NCBI RefSeq assembly: GCF_003991135.1
Contig: NZ_CP016379.1
Location: forward strand, 1,550,001-1,614,000
DNA from: Anoxybacter fermentans
GTDB lineage: Bacteria > Bacillota > Halanaerobiia > DY22613
Length of the DNA: 64,000 nucleotides
Direction: 5' to 3'
The notes beneath the pieces are model-generated. The model was not told the DNA's origin. It ran no database searches and was given only the letters and a program-made list of their open reading frames with translations. Numbering within the stretch: position 1 is the first letter of the stretch; the number at the start of each line of letters is the position of its first letter. Positions 17,451-25,973 of this stretch are shown one piece after another. A program made the position numbers and the translations under genes.

Positions 17451-18024
17451 CCTTCTTCCCCCTTTGTTTAAAGAGCCAGTTCTTTATTTTAAGATAAATT
17501 TCCTTAATTTCGTATTTAATACTATCAAAAAATCCCATCCCAAAGTCTGCCCTTACTCCTTCTAAATAAATCTGGCTATTGATAGCATTAAGGGTTCCAG
17601 CTAAACCATTAATTCTAATCTCTCCATCAACCACTGTCAACTCCCTTTGACCGGATTTATTATTCTCTGTCTTAACCTGACCGGAACTAATGATAAGCTC
17701 CATATCTCTATCAAACAAATTAGAGAACAGAAAAATACAGAGCAAAATCACCGCAACAGCACCTATCCACAACCATTTTCCTCTCTTAAACCGACGCCTA
17801 ATTCCTGAACCTTTTTCTTCTTCAATACGGGCCATGACTTTAGAAGTGAAATCATAAGATGGATAAAGTGTATTTAACATAAGATTCAGTTCTTTAATTT
17901 CACCAAACTCTTTCTGACATCCTCTACAACGTAAAAGATGAAACTCCAATACTTTTTCTTCTTCTGATGTAATCTCTCCATCAATATACCTGTTCATCAA
18001 CTTATAGGCATTTTGACAATCCAT
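17443..18024 (-). CDS. Anti-sigma factor with zinc-binding ZAS domain
   Basis: About 193 residues. The N-terminal anti-sigma zinc-finger region has CQNAYKLMNRYIDGEI and EFHLLRCRGCQKEF, with the His-x3-Cys-x2-Cys arrangement. One membrane helix follows (about residues 85-105) and an extracellular tail of about 85 residues. It should hold the ECF sigma factor encoded just upstream until released by an envelope signal. The ATG at 18024 sits behind a GGGGGG-rich ribosome site; a GTG at 18036 would add four residues. The start overlaps the end of the sigma gene. Confidence 0.85.
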   Translation of the reverse strand: MDCQNAYKLMNRYIDGEITSEEEKVLEFHLLRCRGCQKEFGEIKELNLMLNTLYPSYDFTSKVMARIEEEKGSGIRRRFKRGKWLWIGAVAVILLCIFLFSNLFDRDMELIISSGQVKTENNKSGQRELTVVDGEIRINGLAGTLNAINSQIYLEGVRADFGMGFFDSIKYEIKEIYLKIKNWLFKQRGKKDE

Positions 18025-18604
18025 TTTTTTCCCCACCCCCCTCTTTAAATAAAATATCTTTCAACTTTTTACGTGCTCTATAAATCCGACTTTTGATAGT
18101 ACCTATAGGCAAATCCAGAATCTTTCCAATATCTTTATAAGAGTAACCCTTAAAGTGACGTAATTTTATTACCAGCTTATATTCTTCTGCCAGACTCTCA
18201 ACTGCTTCTATAATTCGTTTCTGCTCATCTGTTTTTTGCAAGATTAATTCAGGCGCATATTCTTCATCCGGAATCTCTATATAAATATCCTTATTTGAAG
18301 GGAAAAGAGGGGCATCAAGTGATACAGCCTGCAACCTTTTTTTTCTCAGATAATCAATACAAAGATTATTAGCAATGGTATAAATCCATGTAGAAAATTT
18401 TCGCTTCTGATCAAATTTCTTAAGGGATTTATATATCCTTAAAAATACCTCCTGAGCTAAGTCTTCAATATCCTCTTTATTCTGAATCTTACAATATATC
18501 AACTGAAATATGCGATTTTTATAACAATCCACGAGCCTTGCAAAGGCTTCATCATCACCAGCCAATGTACGTTTAACCAGATATATATCCCGCTCCTGGC
18601 ACAT
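18002..18604 (-). CDS. ECF sigma factor (SigW-like)
   Basis: About 200 residues with region 2 (FARLVDCYKNRIFQLIYCKI, EDIEDLAQEVFLRIYKSLKKF, STWIYTIANNLCIDYLRKK) and region 4 (LAEEYKLVIKLRHFKGYSYK, DIGKILDLPIGTIKSRIYRARKKL). These are the usual parts of group-4 sigma factors. The ATG at 18604 follows GGAGGGAGGGG. Directly upstream is a matching ECF-type promoter, so it is probably autoregulated. The gene order sigma, anti-sigma, nfeD, floA suggests that envelope stress raises flotillin/NfeD levels, as sigma-W does in B. subtilis. Confidence 0.92.
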   Translation of the reverse strand: MCQERDIYLVKRTLAGDDEAFARLVDCYKNRIFQLIYCKIQNKEDIEDLAQEVFLRIYKSLKKFDQKRKFSTWIYTIANNLCIDYLRKKRLQAVSLDAPLFPSNKDIYIEIPDEEYAPELILQKTDEQKRIIEAVESLAEEYKLVIKLRHFKGYSYKDIGKILDLPIGTIKSRIYRARKKLKDILFKEGGGEKNGLSKCL

Positions 18605-18632
18605 ATCCACCCCTCCCTCCTCATCATTTAAA

Positions 18633-18657
18633 TACGAATCAATTAAAAATTAGTTCC
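18633..18657 (-). promoter_or_regulatory. ECF (sigma-W-like) autoregulated promoter
   Basis: On the minus strand GGAAC (18653-18657), 16 bases, then CGTA (18633-18636), about 30 bases before the sigma-factor ATG. This matches the GAAAC-N16-CGTA form of sigma-W-type promoters in Gram-positive bacteria. Confidence 0.65.
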
Positions 18658-18687
18658 GGTTAATAAAAATTTTTTTATCAAAAAAAA

Positions 18688-18724
18688 TAAAAAACCGATA
18701 TCACTACTGGATATCGGTTTTTTA
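18688..18724 (-). terminator. Terminator of yqeY
   Basis: AAAAAACCGATATCC, a short loop, and GGATATCGGTTTTTT form a strong stem with T runs on both strands, 6 bases after the yqeY stop. It may also act on plus-strand transcription. Confidence 0.85.
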
Positions 18725-18729
18725 TAAAA

Positions 18730-19182
18730 TTAATCTTTACTTAACTTTTCTCTAACCAATTGATTAACCAATTTACCATCAGCACGCCCTTTAACCTTTG
18801 GCATAATCGCACCCATTACTTTCCCCATATCTTTAAGGGAAGTTGCATTTACCTGGGCAACGACTTCGTTTACAAGAACCTCTAATTCTTCCCGTGTTAA
18901 CTGTCGAGGTAGATATTTGCTTAAAATTTCAATCTCTTGCTGGAGTTTCTGGACAACATCATCCCGGCCAGCCTTTTCATATTCGGTGATTGCATCACGG
19001 CGACTCTTAACCTCTTTAGCCAGTATTTCAATGACTTCCTCATCAGTTAAGTCTTTCCGCTTATCAATCTCCACATTTTTAATGGCAGCACGGGCCATAC
19101 GAATAACGGATAAGCGTTCCTTATCCTTTTGTTTCATGGCAATCTTCATATCTTCCAGCAACTCATCTTTAAGGGTAGACAT
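18730..19182 (-). CDS. yqeY: YqeY (GatB/YqeY domain) protein
   Basis: A 150-residue protein of the GatB/YqeY family: KDELLEDMKIAMKQKDKERL at the start, LSVIRMARAAIKNVEID and LPRQLTREELEVLVNEVV in the middle, and MGKVMGAIMPKVKGRADG at the end. The C-terminal part resembles the tail domain of GatB, an aminoacyl-tRNA amidotransferase; the role of the free protein is not settled. It follows rpsU directly, as in B. subtilis. Confidence 0.93.
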   Translation of the reverse strand: MSTLKDELLEDMKIAMKQKDKERLSVIRMARAAIKNVEIDKRKDLTDEEVIEILAKEVKSRRDAITEYEKAGRDDVVQKLQQEIEILSKYLPRQLTREELEVLVNEVVAQVNATSLKDMGKVMGAIMPKVKGRADGKLVNQLVREKLSKD

Positions 19183-19201
19183 GAAACCCCTCCTTTAGGC
19201 T

Positions 19202-19375
19202 CTATTTACCTCTTCTTTTGCGGGAAGCCATTTTTCTCTTACGAATCTCACTAGGCTTTTCATAATACCTTCTCTTTCTACTCTCGGCAAAGATGCCGGT
19301 TTTCCGGCATATATCTTTAAACCGACGAAGGGCGCTATCCAGAGATTCATTCTCACGGATTCTAACTTCAGCCAT
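19202..19375 (-). CDS. rpsU: 30S ribosomal protein S21
   Basis: A 57-residue basic protein: [20 protein letters not shown], then [20 protein letters not shown] and a Lys/Arg-rich tail ending RKRRGK. This is ribosomal protein S21 of the small subunit, of usual length. The ATG at 19375 follows GGAGGTGTAACCGAG. The place between the HIT gene and yqeY is conserved in Firmicutes. Confidence 0.95.
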   Translation of the reverse strand: MAEVRIRENESLDSALRRFKDICRKTGIFAESRKRRYYEKPSEIRKRKMASRKRRGK

Positions 19376-19433
19376 CTCGGTTACACCTCCCCACCAGGAA
19401 AATCAAAAAATTCAAATAAAACACTGTCAACTA

Positions 19434-19775
19434 TTAACCTGGAGGCCATTGTAGATTTCGACCGCCAAGTAAGTGGAAATGAAGGTGATGTACAGTCTGG
19501 CCACCTTCTCTTCCACAGTTGTTGACAATGCGATAACCTTGATTTAAGTTCTCTTTCTGAGCTAATTTCTTGATTACCTGGAAAATATGTCCAATCAACT
19601 GATTATCTGCTTCTGTAAGTTCATTTGCCGAAGGAATATGCTTTTTGGGAATAACCAGGATATGAACAGGTGCAACCGGATTAATATCACGAAAGGCAAC
19701 AACCTGATCATCTTCATAAATAAATTCAGTTCCCATCTCTCCTGCGGCAATCTTACAGAAAATGCAGTCACTCAC
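19434..19775 (-). CDS. hinT: HIT family (HinT-like) nucleotide hydrolase
   Basis: A 113-residue histidine-triad protein. CIFCKI at the N-terminus and a complete triad, TVHHLHFHLLGGR, near residues 97-109 match HinT-type purine nucleoside phosphoramidases. The start is GTG at 19775 behind GGGGGTG. It lies between mtaB and rpsU on the same strand. Confidence 0.94.
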   Translation of the reverse strand: MSDCIFCKIAAGEMGTEFIYEDDQVVAFRDINPVAPVHILVIPKKHIPSANELTEADNQLIGHIFQVIKKLAQKENLNQGYRIVNNCGREGGQTVHHLHFHLLGGRNLQWPPG

Positions 19776-19853
19776 TCTTTACACCCCCTCATATCCACAC
19801 CTTTTATATATTCTCTATTAAAAATAAAATTCCTGCTTTGTAATAAATTTTAC

Positions 19854-21161
19854 TTAAAGCTTTCCCAGAACAGCTTTTGTTCCGTAAGATTTTACTAATT
19901 TAACTGGTAAAATCTTACCTTTCACTTTATTACTTTCTTCATCAATATATACTCGAATATAATTAGGTGTTACTCCTGTGAGCATTCCGGTACTTTGATC
20001 CCGTTCTTCTTCAATAAGTACAGGTAAAACTTTATTGAGAAACTTCTGATTGTATTCTAAGGTTAACCTTTCTCCTAATAAACGCAGCTTTTCGCTCCGC
20101 ACATTTTTTACCTGATGGGAAACCTGGTTTTTCATTTTAGCAGCTGGTGTTCCCTGACGAATAGAGTACTTAAAAACATGTAGCTGGCTAAAACCAATCT
20201 TTTCAATAAACCGATAGGTCTCTTCAAATAACTCATCTGTCTCTCCCGGAAAACCAACCATTACGTCTGTAGTTATGGCAATATCCGGAACTCGACTCCG
20301 GATTTTTTCTACCACAGAAGCAAATTCTTCAGTGGTATAGGGACGATTCATTGCCTTTAATATAGTATCACTTCCAGATTGAAGTGGTAAATGTAAATGG
20401 GGACAAAACTTAGGTTCATTCGCCAAAAGATCAATCATTTCATCATCCACTTCTGTAATCTCAATGGAACTAAGCCGGATCCGCTCTAAACCTTCAATCT
20501 TAATCAGCATCTTAATTAATTCTACCAGGTTCATATCCGGACCCAGATCCTGCCCATAAGCTCCCAGATGAATCCCGGTAAGAACCACTTCTTTTACTCC
20601 AACTTGAACCAGAGTCTGGATTTCTTTAACAGCATTCCCCGGTCTACGACTCCGGACCGGTCCGCGGGCATATGGAATAATACAATAGGAACAATACTGA
20701 TTACATCCGTCTTCCACTTTAATCACGGCCCGGGTCCGACCTTTAAATTCCTCTACCGGTAATTCTTCAAACTCTTCTTTTTCCTCCATTGCTTCAACAC
20801 AATTCAAAGGTAAATCCGTTTCTTTTGCCTTTTCAACCAATTCTACCAACTCATTACGGGATTTAGTTCCCACCACCAAATCCACACCATCTATTTTAAT
20901 CACTTCATCTGGTGCCACCTGAGCATAACATCCCACCACAGCAACAATACTTTCAGGATTACGGCGTTTGGCCTGTCGGGCCATCTGCCGTGACTTACGA
21001 GCCCCCTCGTGGGTAACAGTACAGGTATTGATTACATATACATCAGCTTTATCCTTAAAATCAACAATCTCATAGCCAGCTTCTTCAAAAAGTTTCATCA
21101 TTGATTCAGTATCATATTGATTAACCTTACATCCAAGGGTATTAAATGCTACCTTTTTCAT
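19854..21161 (-). CDS. mtaB: tRNA (t6A37) methylthiotransferase MtaB
   Basis: A 435-residue radical-SAM methylthiotransferase that converts t6A37 to ms2t6A37 in tRNA. The N-terminal UPF0004 domain has NTLGCKVNQYDTE, NTCTVTHEGARKSRQ and VVGCYAQ, whose Cys bind one 4Fe-4S cluster. The radical-SAM motif CNQYCSYCIIPYARG binds the second. The C-terminal TRAM domain spans about 375-435. The ATG at 21161 follows GGAGGATG; a TTG one codon earlier is possible. It starts just after rsmE, the same order as yqeU-yqeV in B. subtilis. Confidence 0.95.
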   Translation of the reverse strand: MKKVAFNTLGCKVNQYDTESMMKLFEEAGYEIVDFKDKADVYVINTCTVTHEGARKSRQMARQAKRRNPESIVAVVGCYAQVAPDEVIKIDGVDLVVGTKSRNELVELVEKAKETDLPLNCVEAMEEKEEFEELPVEEFKGRTRAVIKVEDGCNQYCSYCIIPYARGPVRSRRPGNAVKEIQTLVQVGVKEVVLTGIHLGAYGQDLGPDMNLVELIKMLIKIEGLERIRLSSIEITEVDDEMIDLLANEPKFCPHLHLPLQSGSDTILKAMNRPYTTEEFASVVEKIRSRVPDIAITTDVMVGFPGETDELFEETYRFIEKIGFSQLHVFKYSIRQGTPAAKMKNQVSHQVKNVRSEKLRLLGERLTLEYNQKFLNKVLPVLIEEERDQSTGMLTGVTPNYIRVYIDEESNKVKGKILPVKLVKSYGTKAVLGKL

Positions 21162-21167
21162 CAACAG

Positions 21168-21938
21168 TCACACATCCTCCATCTCCAGAAATTCATACAT
21201 TAGTACAGTAAGTACAACAAACCCGGCAGTCTCAGTTCTTAAAATTCTAGGACCCAAAGTTACAGGTTGAGCACCCAGGTCTATTAAAGTCTGTACTTCT
21301 TTTTCCTCTAGACCGCCTTCGGGTCCAATCATATAAGCAATTCGTTTAAGTCCTGCCTTTTTATCAACATTCCAGTTCTTAAGTACCTGACGGATTGAGT
21401 TACCTCTGGCTTCTTCCCAGGGTACTAGAAATAAATCATACTTTTCTTTTTTAATCATTTCTAAAGCTTCATTTAAGTTCAAAATGGGACCGATTGAAGG
21501 TATTTTTCCCCGCTGGGACTGTTTTGCTGCTTCATAAGCAATCTTTTGCCATCTTTCAACCCGCCGCTTAGCCTTTTTATCATTTAATTTAACAATTGTT
21601 CTGCCGGTTTCAACAGGTATTATCCGCCGGATTCCCAGTTCGGTACATTTCTGTGTAATAAGATCCATTTTATCACTCTTAGGCAGCCCTTGAAAGAGGG
21701 TCACTTCAATATCAGGTTCACCCCGGCTTTTTCTGGATTCAATAATACGACAGGTTATCTCTTTTTGATTCAAATCTATTAATTCCACCAGATAATCCGT
21801 TCCCTTACCATCACAGGCAATCATTTGATCACCGGATTTTAATCTAAGAGACCGGGTTATATGTTGAACATCATCTCCAGTGATTATTACTTCCTTATCT
21901 CTAATTATATTCTCCGGTTTGACAAAAAACCGATGCAT
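21168..21938 (-). CDS. rsmE: 16S rRNA m3U1498 methyltransferase RsmE
   Basis: A 256-residue SPOUT-family methyltransferase. MHRFFV at the start, ITQKCTELGIRRIIPVET, WQKIAYEAAKQSQRGKIP and the knot region IGPEGGLEEKEV with LGPRILRTETA are all standard RsmE motifs. It modifies U1498 of 16S rRNA. The ATG follows GGGGAGGG. It lies between prmA and mtaB. Confidence 0.95.
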   Translation of the reverse strand: MHRFFVKPENIIRDKEVIITGDDVQHITRSLRLKSGDQMIACDGKGTDYLVELIDLNQKEITCRIIESRKSRGEPDIEVTLFQGLPKSDKMDLITQKCTELGIRRIIPVETGRTIVKLNDKKAKRRVERWQKIAYEAAKQSQRGKIPSIGPILNLNEALEMIKKEKYDLFLVPWEEARGNSIRQVLKNWNVDKKAGLKRIAYMIGPEGGLEEKEVQTLIDLGAQPVTLGPRILRTETAGFVVLTVLMYEFLEMEDV

Positions 21939-21980
21939 CCACCAAAACCCTCCCCATTTAAAAGCCCCATTAAAAACAAT

Positions 21981-22859
21981 TTAACTTTTTTCCGCAACCA
22001 GGGCAACCCATTCACCCTCACGATAGATTCGTTTAATTTGAAAACCTTTATCTTTTAGAGCCTTCTGTACCTCTAAAAAGCGTTCGGTGATAATCCCTGA
22101 AGCAATAAAGTAACCTTCATCCTCTATAATTTCCGGTAAATCAGGTATTAGCTTGAGAATAATCTCTGCAATGATATTTGCCGTAACAAGTTTAAATTTC
22201 TTACCTTTCTCTTTGATCCGTTCAACCAGATCAGAACGCATCACCTGAACCTGTTTCTGAACTTTATTAAGTAGAACATTTTCCTGGGCAACCTTTACTG
22301 CGACCCGGTCTATATCTACAGCCGTAATCTGAGGAACTCCCAGTAACGCTGCTGCAATTGCCAGAATTCCTGATCCAGTTCCAACATCCAACATATTATG
22401 TACTTTAGAAGCAAAATCTTCTAAAGCCTGAATGGCGAGATAGGTTGAAGGGTGAGTTCCTGTACCAAAGGCCATTCCCGGATCAATCTCGATAACAATC
22501 TCACCGGGATTTGCCTGATATTCCCGCCATGTAGGCTTAACCACAAAAGTTTCAGTGATTTTTTCAGGATAAAAGTACTCTTTCCAGGAGTTGGCCCAAT
22601 CCTCTTCTTCAACTTTATCGGTAAATAATTCTACATTTCCCGGATCCAATCCAAATTGATTCAAACCCTGAATCTTATCTTTTATCATGACTAATTTTTC
22701 AGGTGTCACACTCTCATAAGGAAGATAGGTCTTAATCACCACCCGATCCCCCTCTTCATCAAGCCACACTCCCTGAGCACCCTCATTATAAAGAATCTCT
22801 GTAGTTGCTTCTTGAGCTTCCGGCTTTATACGAAGATTAATTTCCATCCAGTCTGACAT
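21981..22859 (-). CDS. prmA: Ribosomal protein L11 methyltransferase PrmA
   Basis: A 292-residue SAM-dependent methyltransferase. It has EEDWANSWKEYFYPEKI, DPGMAFGTGTHPST, SAM motif LDVGTGSGILAIAAALLG and VTANIIAEIILKLIPDL, which are characteristic of PrmA, the enzyme that trimethylates L11. The ATG follows TTGGAGGTATTATT. It is the first gene of the prmA-rsmE-mtaB group; upstream is a divergent kinase-like gene. Confidence 0.95.
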   Translation of the reverse strand: MSDWMEINLRIKPEAQEATTEILYNEGAQGVWLDEEGDRVVIKTYLPYESVTPEKLVMIKDKIQGLNQFGLDPGNVELFTDKVEEEDWANSWKEYFYPEKITETFVVKPTWREYQANPGEIVIEIDPGMAFGTGTHPSTYLAIQALEDFASKVHNMLDVGTGSGILAIAAALLGVPQITAVDIDRVAVKVAQENVLLNKVQKQVQVMRSDLVERIKEKGKKFKLVTANIIAEIILKLIPDLPEIIEDEGYFIASGIITERFLEVQKALKDKGFQIKRIYREGEWVALVAEKS

Positions 22860-23021
22860 AATAATACCTCCAATTGTTAAGAACTTTTTGTTATATCCCC
22901 ATATAGTCTACCACATTTAGTCATTCAATATCAAGTTTTTTTGGCCGGGGCGATAATTTGGTTAGAACAATTTTAAATTAATTTAATATTATATAGTATC
23001 AATAAATCTGAGGTGGTATAA

Positions 23022-23573
23022 ATGAAATTACCTATAAAGTTTCGTTCTTTAAATCTCGAGATGATAGGAAGTGGAAGTCAAGGAATTGTTTATAAAATTG
23101 ATGATAATCGCTGTATTAAAATTTATAAAAAGAAAAAGTACTTTAAACGGGAATTAAAATGTTTACAGAGAGGTCAGCAAAGTCCATTTTTTCCGGAAAT
23201 TTTTGAATGGGGTAAGTACTATATAATAAGAGAATATATTAAAGGAACCCCGCTAAATCAACATTTAAAACTTAATCCCATGACTCTAGCTCTCTCTAAA
23301 AAAATCATAAAGCTTCTCCGTACCTTTAAAAATCTAGGGTTTAGAAGTATAGATATGCATCCCCGACATATCTTCATTACACATAATTTAGAGATTAAAA
23401 TTATTGACCCAACCAATATGATGCTTCACCATAGAACTTTTCCCCGAAAACTTTTTTCTGAATTGGAGAAACTGGGACAGAAAAAAATATTTTTACAATT
23501 TGTTAAGACCTTTGATCCCGAAATTTATCATCATTGGAAAAAATATATAAACGATTTTACTGCAAAAAGCTAA
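23022..23573 (+). CDS. Small protein-kinase-like protein whose C-terminus is supplied by an LPE element
   Basis: A 183-residue plus-strand protein with eukaryotic-type kinase features: glycine loop IGSGSQGIVYKI (about 16-27), CIKIYK with the likely ATP-binding Lys, REYIKGTPL hinge, a catalytic-loop-like IDMHPRHIFITHN with Asp, and IIDPTN in place of DFG. It is short, with almost no C-lobe beyond the activation segment. The last six codons and the stop (DFTAKS) come from LPE copy C, so the original C-terminus may have been replaced. It is one of the few plus-strand genes. Substrate unknown; ribosome site GAGGTGG. Confidence 0.7.
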   Translation: MKLPIKFRSLNLEMIGSGSQGIVYKIDDNRCIKIYKKKKYFKRELKCLQRGQQSPFFPEIFEWGKYYIIREYIKGTPLNQHLKLNPMTLALSKKIIKLLRTFKNLGFRSIDMHPRHIFITHNLEIKIIDPTNMMLHHRTFPRKLFSELEKLGQKKIFLQFVKTFDPEIYHHWKKYINDFTAKS

Positions 23574-23773
23574 TTTTTCGCTTCAAAAGAAATTTTTCAA
23601 ACCATCTAAAGTTCGATTTCAGTCGAAATAAGGCACACTAATCAATGGGTCCTCCTGGCCTTTGATTAGCTCATCAATCCTCATATGAGGCCTTATTTCG
23701 ACTGAAGTCTCACTAAGATGGTTTAACGAAAAATTTCAATAGCGCTTAAAATTAGCTTTTTGCAGTTTAATCA
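23553..23773 (+). repeat. LPE palindromic element, copy C (long class)
   Basis: About 221 bp, from GATTTTACTGC to GCAGTTTAATCA. The left edge overlaps the last codons of the kinase-like gene, and the right edge lies 13 bases from the HAD gene stop. It has the inner stem TTTCAGTCGAAATAAGGC and two inner hairpins. Confidence 0.92.
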
Positions 23774-23786
23774 TGCTTTTAATTCC

Positions 23787-24257
23787 TTATCTTCGTAAAG
23801 TTGCTACAAGCCGTTTCGGATAAAGTAAAAGTTCCAGGCCTTGACGAATTCCCGGAACTATAAGGTCAGCAACCTGAAAAATTTCTGTAGCACAACCTTC
23901 GTCACCAAGTACACCAATTCCAATCTCAGCCCTTTTTAACATCTCAAGATCATTCTTACCATTTCCGATTGCAATTACATTTTTTTCACCCAGTTTCTTA
24001 ACAAACTCACCCTTTTCCCGGGTATGGAAATTACTTTTGAGGGTATGTAAAATAACTGGAAGATGAATAGTTTGTTCTCTTGCGGTACCAAAGGTATCTG
24101 CAGTTAAAGTATAAATTTTTATCTTTTTTGCAATCTCTTCTAAAAGAGGTAATACTTCAGGAAAAATCACACCATCTAAAGCAAGGGTTCCATTAAAATC
24201 CAGGACAAGATATTTTAATTCAACAGTTCCGCGTTCTGGAATATTAACTTTGATCAT
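23787..24257 (-). CDS. HAD-superfamily phosphatase-like protein
   Basis: A 156-residue HAD-fold protein. Motif I is YLVLDFNGTLALDG (residues 17-30), motif II IYTLTADTFG, motif III Lys near KGEFVKKLG, and motif IV IAIGNGKNDLEMLKRAEIGI. It has almost no cap domain. It resembles the stand-alone phosphatase domain of P-type ATPases (soluble P-type ATPase-like), where FNGTLA replaces the usual DxDGT. The substrate is unknown. The ATG follows TTGGGGGTTAAATA. Confidence 0.78.
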   Translation of the reverse strand: MIKVNIPERGTVELKYLVLDFNGTLALDGVIFPEVLPLLEEIAKKIKIYTLTADTFGTAREQTIHLPVILHTLKSNFHTREKGEFVKKLGEKNVIAIGNGKNDLEMLKRAEIGIGVLGDEGCATEIFQVADLIVPGIRQGLELLLYPKRLVATLRR

Positions 24258-24378
24258 TATTTAACCCCCAATCTGAAAATGACAGCACCATTTTCGTTCT
24301 CAAACTCCTACTTTTTGAATAGTTGGTTATAACCAATATTCGCTAAAATATTAATGAATCCTTTTTTTCTTTATAAGA

Positions 24379-24404
24379 ACAAAATGCCCTTCGGGCATTT
24401 AATC
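24379..24404 (-). terminator. Hairpin with T-rich flanks between dnaJ and the HAD gene
   Basis: ATGCCC, a 3-base loop and GGGCAT form a compact hairpin with A/T runs on both sides. It sits directly beside LPE copy D and could act as a weak backup terminator. Confidence 0.45.
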
Positions 24405-24626
24405 TTATTTTACTGCAAAAAGCTAATTTTTCGCTTCTTGAGAAATTTTTCGAATCATCTAAAGCTCGATTTCCGCCGAAATAAGGCTTCCTAATCAAAG
24501 GGCCCTCCTGGCCCTTGATTAGCTCATCACCTCCTGTGATGAGGCCTTATTTCGTCGAAAATCTCGCTAAGATGATTTGGCGAAAAATTTCTATGTCGCT
24601 CAAAATTAGCTTTTTGCAGTATAATC
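24405..24626 (+). repeat. LPE palindromic element, copy D (long class)
   Basis: About 222 bp. The left tip reads TTATTTTACTGC, a diverged end, and the right tip GCAGTATAATCA. Inner hairpins GGGCCC-TCCT-GGCCC and CTCATCACCTCCTGTGATGAG are very regular. No direct repeat is found. With the neighbouring hairpins it fills the 450-base gap between dnaJ and the HAD gene. Confidence 0.92.
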
Positions 24627-24679
24627 ATACCAAATGTTATCCACAACTTGTAAAAATGTATAATTTCCTAAACACAAAT

Positions 24680-24704
24680 AAAGGAGAGGTTCTACCTCTC
24701 CTTT
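24680..24704 (-). terminator. Terminator of dnaJ
   Basis: AAAGGAGAGGT, a 3-base loop and ACCTCTCCTTT form an 11-bp stem 6 bases after the dnaJ stop, followed on the minus strand by a short T-rich run. Confidence 0.75.
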
Positions 24705-24709
24705 AATTA

Positions 24710-25849
24710 TTAAACCCCAAATACCTCTTTAACTTTTTCAAAAAAGGTCTTCTGCTCAGGATTAATCTCTTCACCACTGATCTCAGCAAATTTCTTTAGC
24801 AGTTCCTTTTGTTTATTATTCAATTTAGTCGGAACCACTACCTTTACTTTAACATACTGATCTCCCCGACCATAACCGTTTAAATGGGGTATTCCCTTTC
24901 CTCTTAAACGGAAACTGGTCCCCGGCTGGGTTCCAGCAGGAATGGTAAATTTAGCTCTTCCGTTCAGAGTAGGAACCTCTATCTCATCTCCCAGCGCTGC
25001 CTGCACAATTGAAATTGGAATTTCACATATTATATCATTACCACGGCGTTTAAAGATCTTATGAGGCTTAACCTGGATTCTTACATATAAATCTCCTGGA
25101 GGACCACCACGTTCACCGGCTTCTCCCTCGCCACTCAATCTCAACTTGCTACCAGTATCCACACCTGCCGGAATATTGACAGTAATAGTACGTTCACGGC
25201 GTACCTGGCCCCGGCCATAACATTCGGGACATGGAGTCTCGATCTTTTGCCCTGAACCGCCACACTCATCACAGGTTCTGGTCTGAACAAAACGTCCCAA
25301 TGGTGTCTGTTGGGCAAACTGAATCGTTCCCCGGCCATTACATTTCGGACAGGTTTTGAGACCTGTACCCGGTTTTGCACCAGTACCATTACATTTTGGA
25401 CAGGTTTCAGTTCGGGGAATATGCAAATCTTTTTTGGTTCCAAAAGCTGCCTCTTCAAAAGTAATTTCAAGATTATATTGAAGGTCTGCTCCACGGGTTG
25501 GGCCCCGATGCCTACGACTGCTGCCGCCAAAGAACATATCAAATATATCATCAAAGCCAAAATCAGTCTGGCCAAAATCACCAAAACCGCCGAAATTTCC
25601 AAAACCTCCAAATCCACCATCTTCGCCAACGCCAGCATGCCCAAACTGATCATAACGGGCCCGCTTATCAGGATCACTTAAAACTTCATAGGCTTCGCGA
25701 ACTTCTTTAAATTTTTCTGCAGCATCTGGATCGTTTTTATTTAAATCGGGGTGATACTTCTTGGCCAAACGGCGATAGGCTTTTTTAATCTCTTTTATAT
25801 CGGCATCCCGGCTAACACCAAGAACCTCATAATAATCTCTTTTACTCAC
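24710..25849 (-). CDS. dnaJ: Chaperone protein DnaJ
   Basis: A 379-residue type I DnaJ (Hsp40) co-chaperone. It has a J domain with KYHPDLN (HPD motif), a Gly/Phe-rich linker (about 75-105), four zinc-binding repeats ([32 protein letters not shown]) and the C-terminal substrate-binding domains. It stimulates DnaK ATPase and delivers clients. The start is GTG at 25849 behind GGAGGTG. A strong hairpin separates it from dnaK, which suggests reduced expression by readthrough. Confidence 0.97.
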   Translation of the reverse strand: MSKRDYYEVLGVSRDADIKEIKKAYRRLAKKYHPDLNKNDPDAAEKFKEVREAYEVLSDPDKRARYDQFGHAGVGEDGGFGGFGNFGGFGDFGQTDFGFDDIFDMFFGGSSRRHRGPTRGADLQYNLEITFEEAAFGTKKDLHIPRTETCPKCNGTGAKPGTGLKTCPKCNGRGTIQFAQQTPLGRFVQTRTCDECGGSGQKIETPCPECYGRGQVRRERTITVNIPAGVDTGSKLRLSGEGEAGERGGPPGDLYVRIQVKPHKIFKRRGNDIICEIPISIVQAALGDEIEVPTLNGRAKFTIPAGTQPGTSFRLRGKGIPHLNGYGRGDQYVKVKVVVPTKLNNKQKELLKKFAEISGEEINPEQKTFFEKVKEVFGV

Positions 25850-25912
25850 CCCTTCTACACCTCCTTCCTGCTACAACATATGCTGCAACTTATATTTTTC
25901 GGATATCACAAA

Positions 25913-25949
25913 ACAAGTCAAAGCCAAATCTTCTGGCTTTGACTTGCCT
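25913..25949 (-). terminator. Hairpin/terminator between dnaK and dnaJ
   Basis: CAAGTCAAAGCCA, an 8-base loop and its complement form a 13-bp stem followed on the minus strand by TTTTG. It probably ends part of the transcripts after dnaK. Confidence 0.7.
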
Positions 25950-25973
25950 TAAAAAAACCCCCATTAGTAAAGT

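Noticed and set aside
25141-25677. 178-residue minus-strand reading frame inside dnaJ
   Set aside because: It is out of frame with the clear DnaJ zinc-finger sequence and looks like a shadow of that gene.
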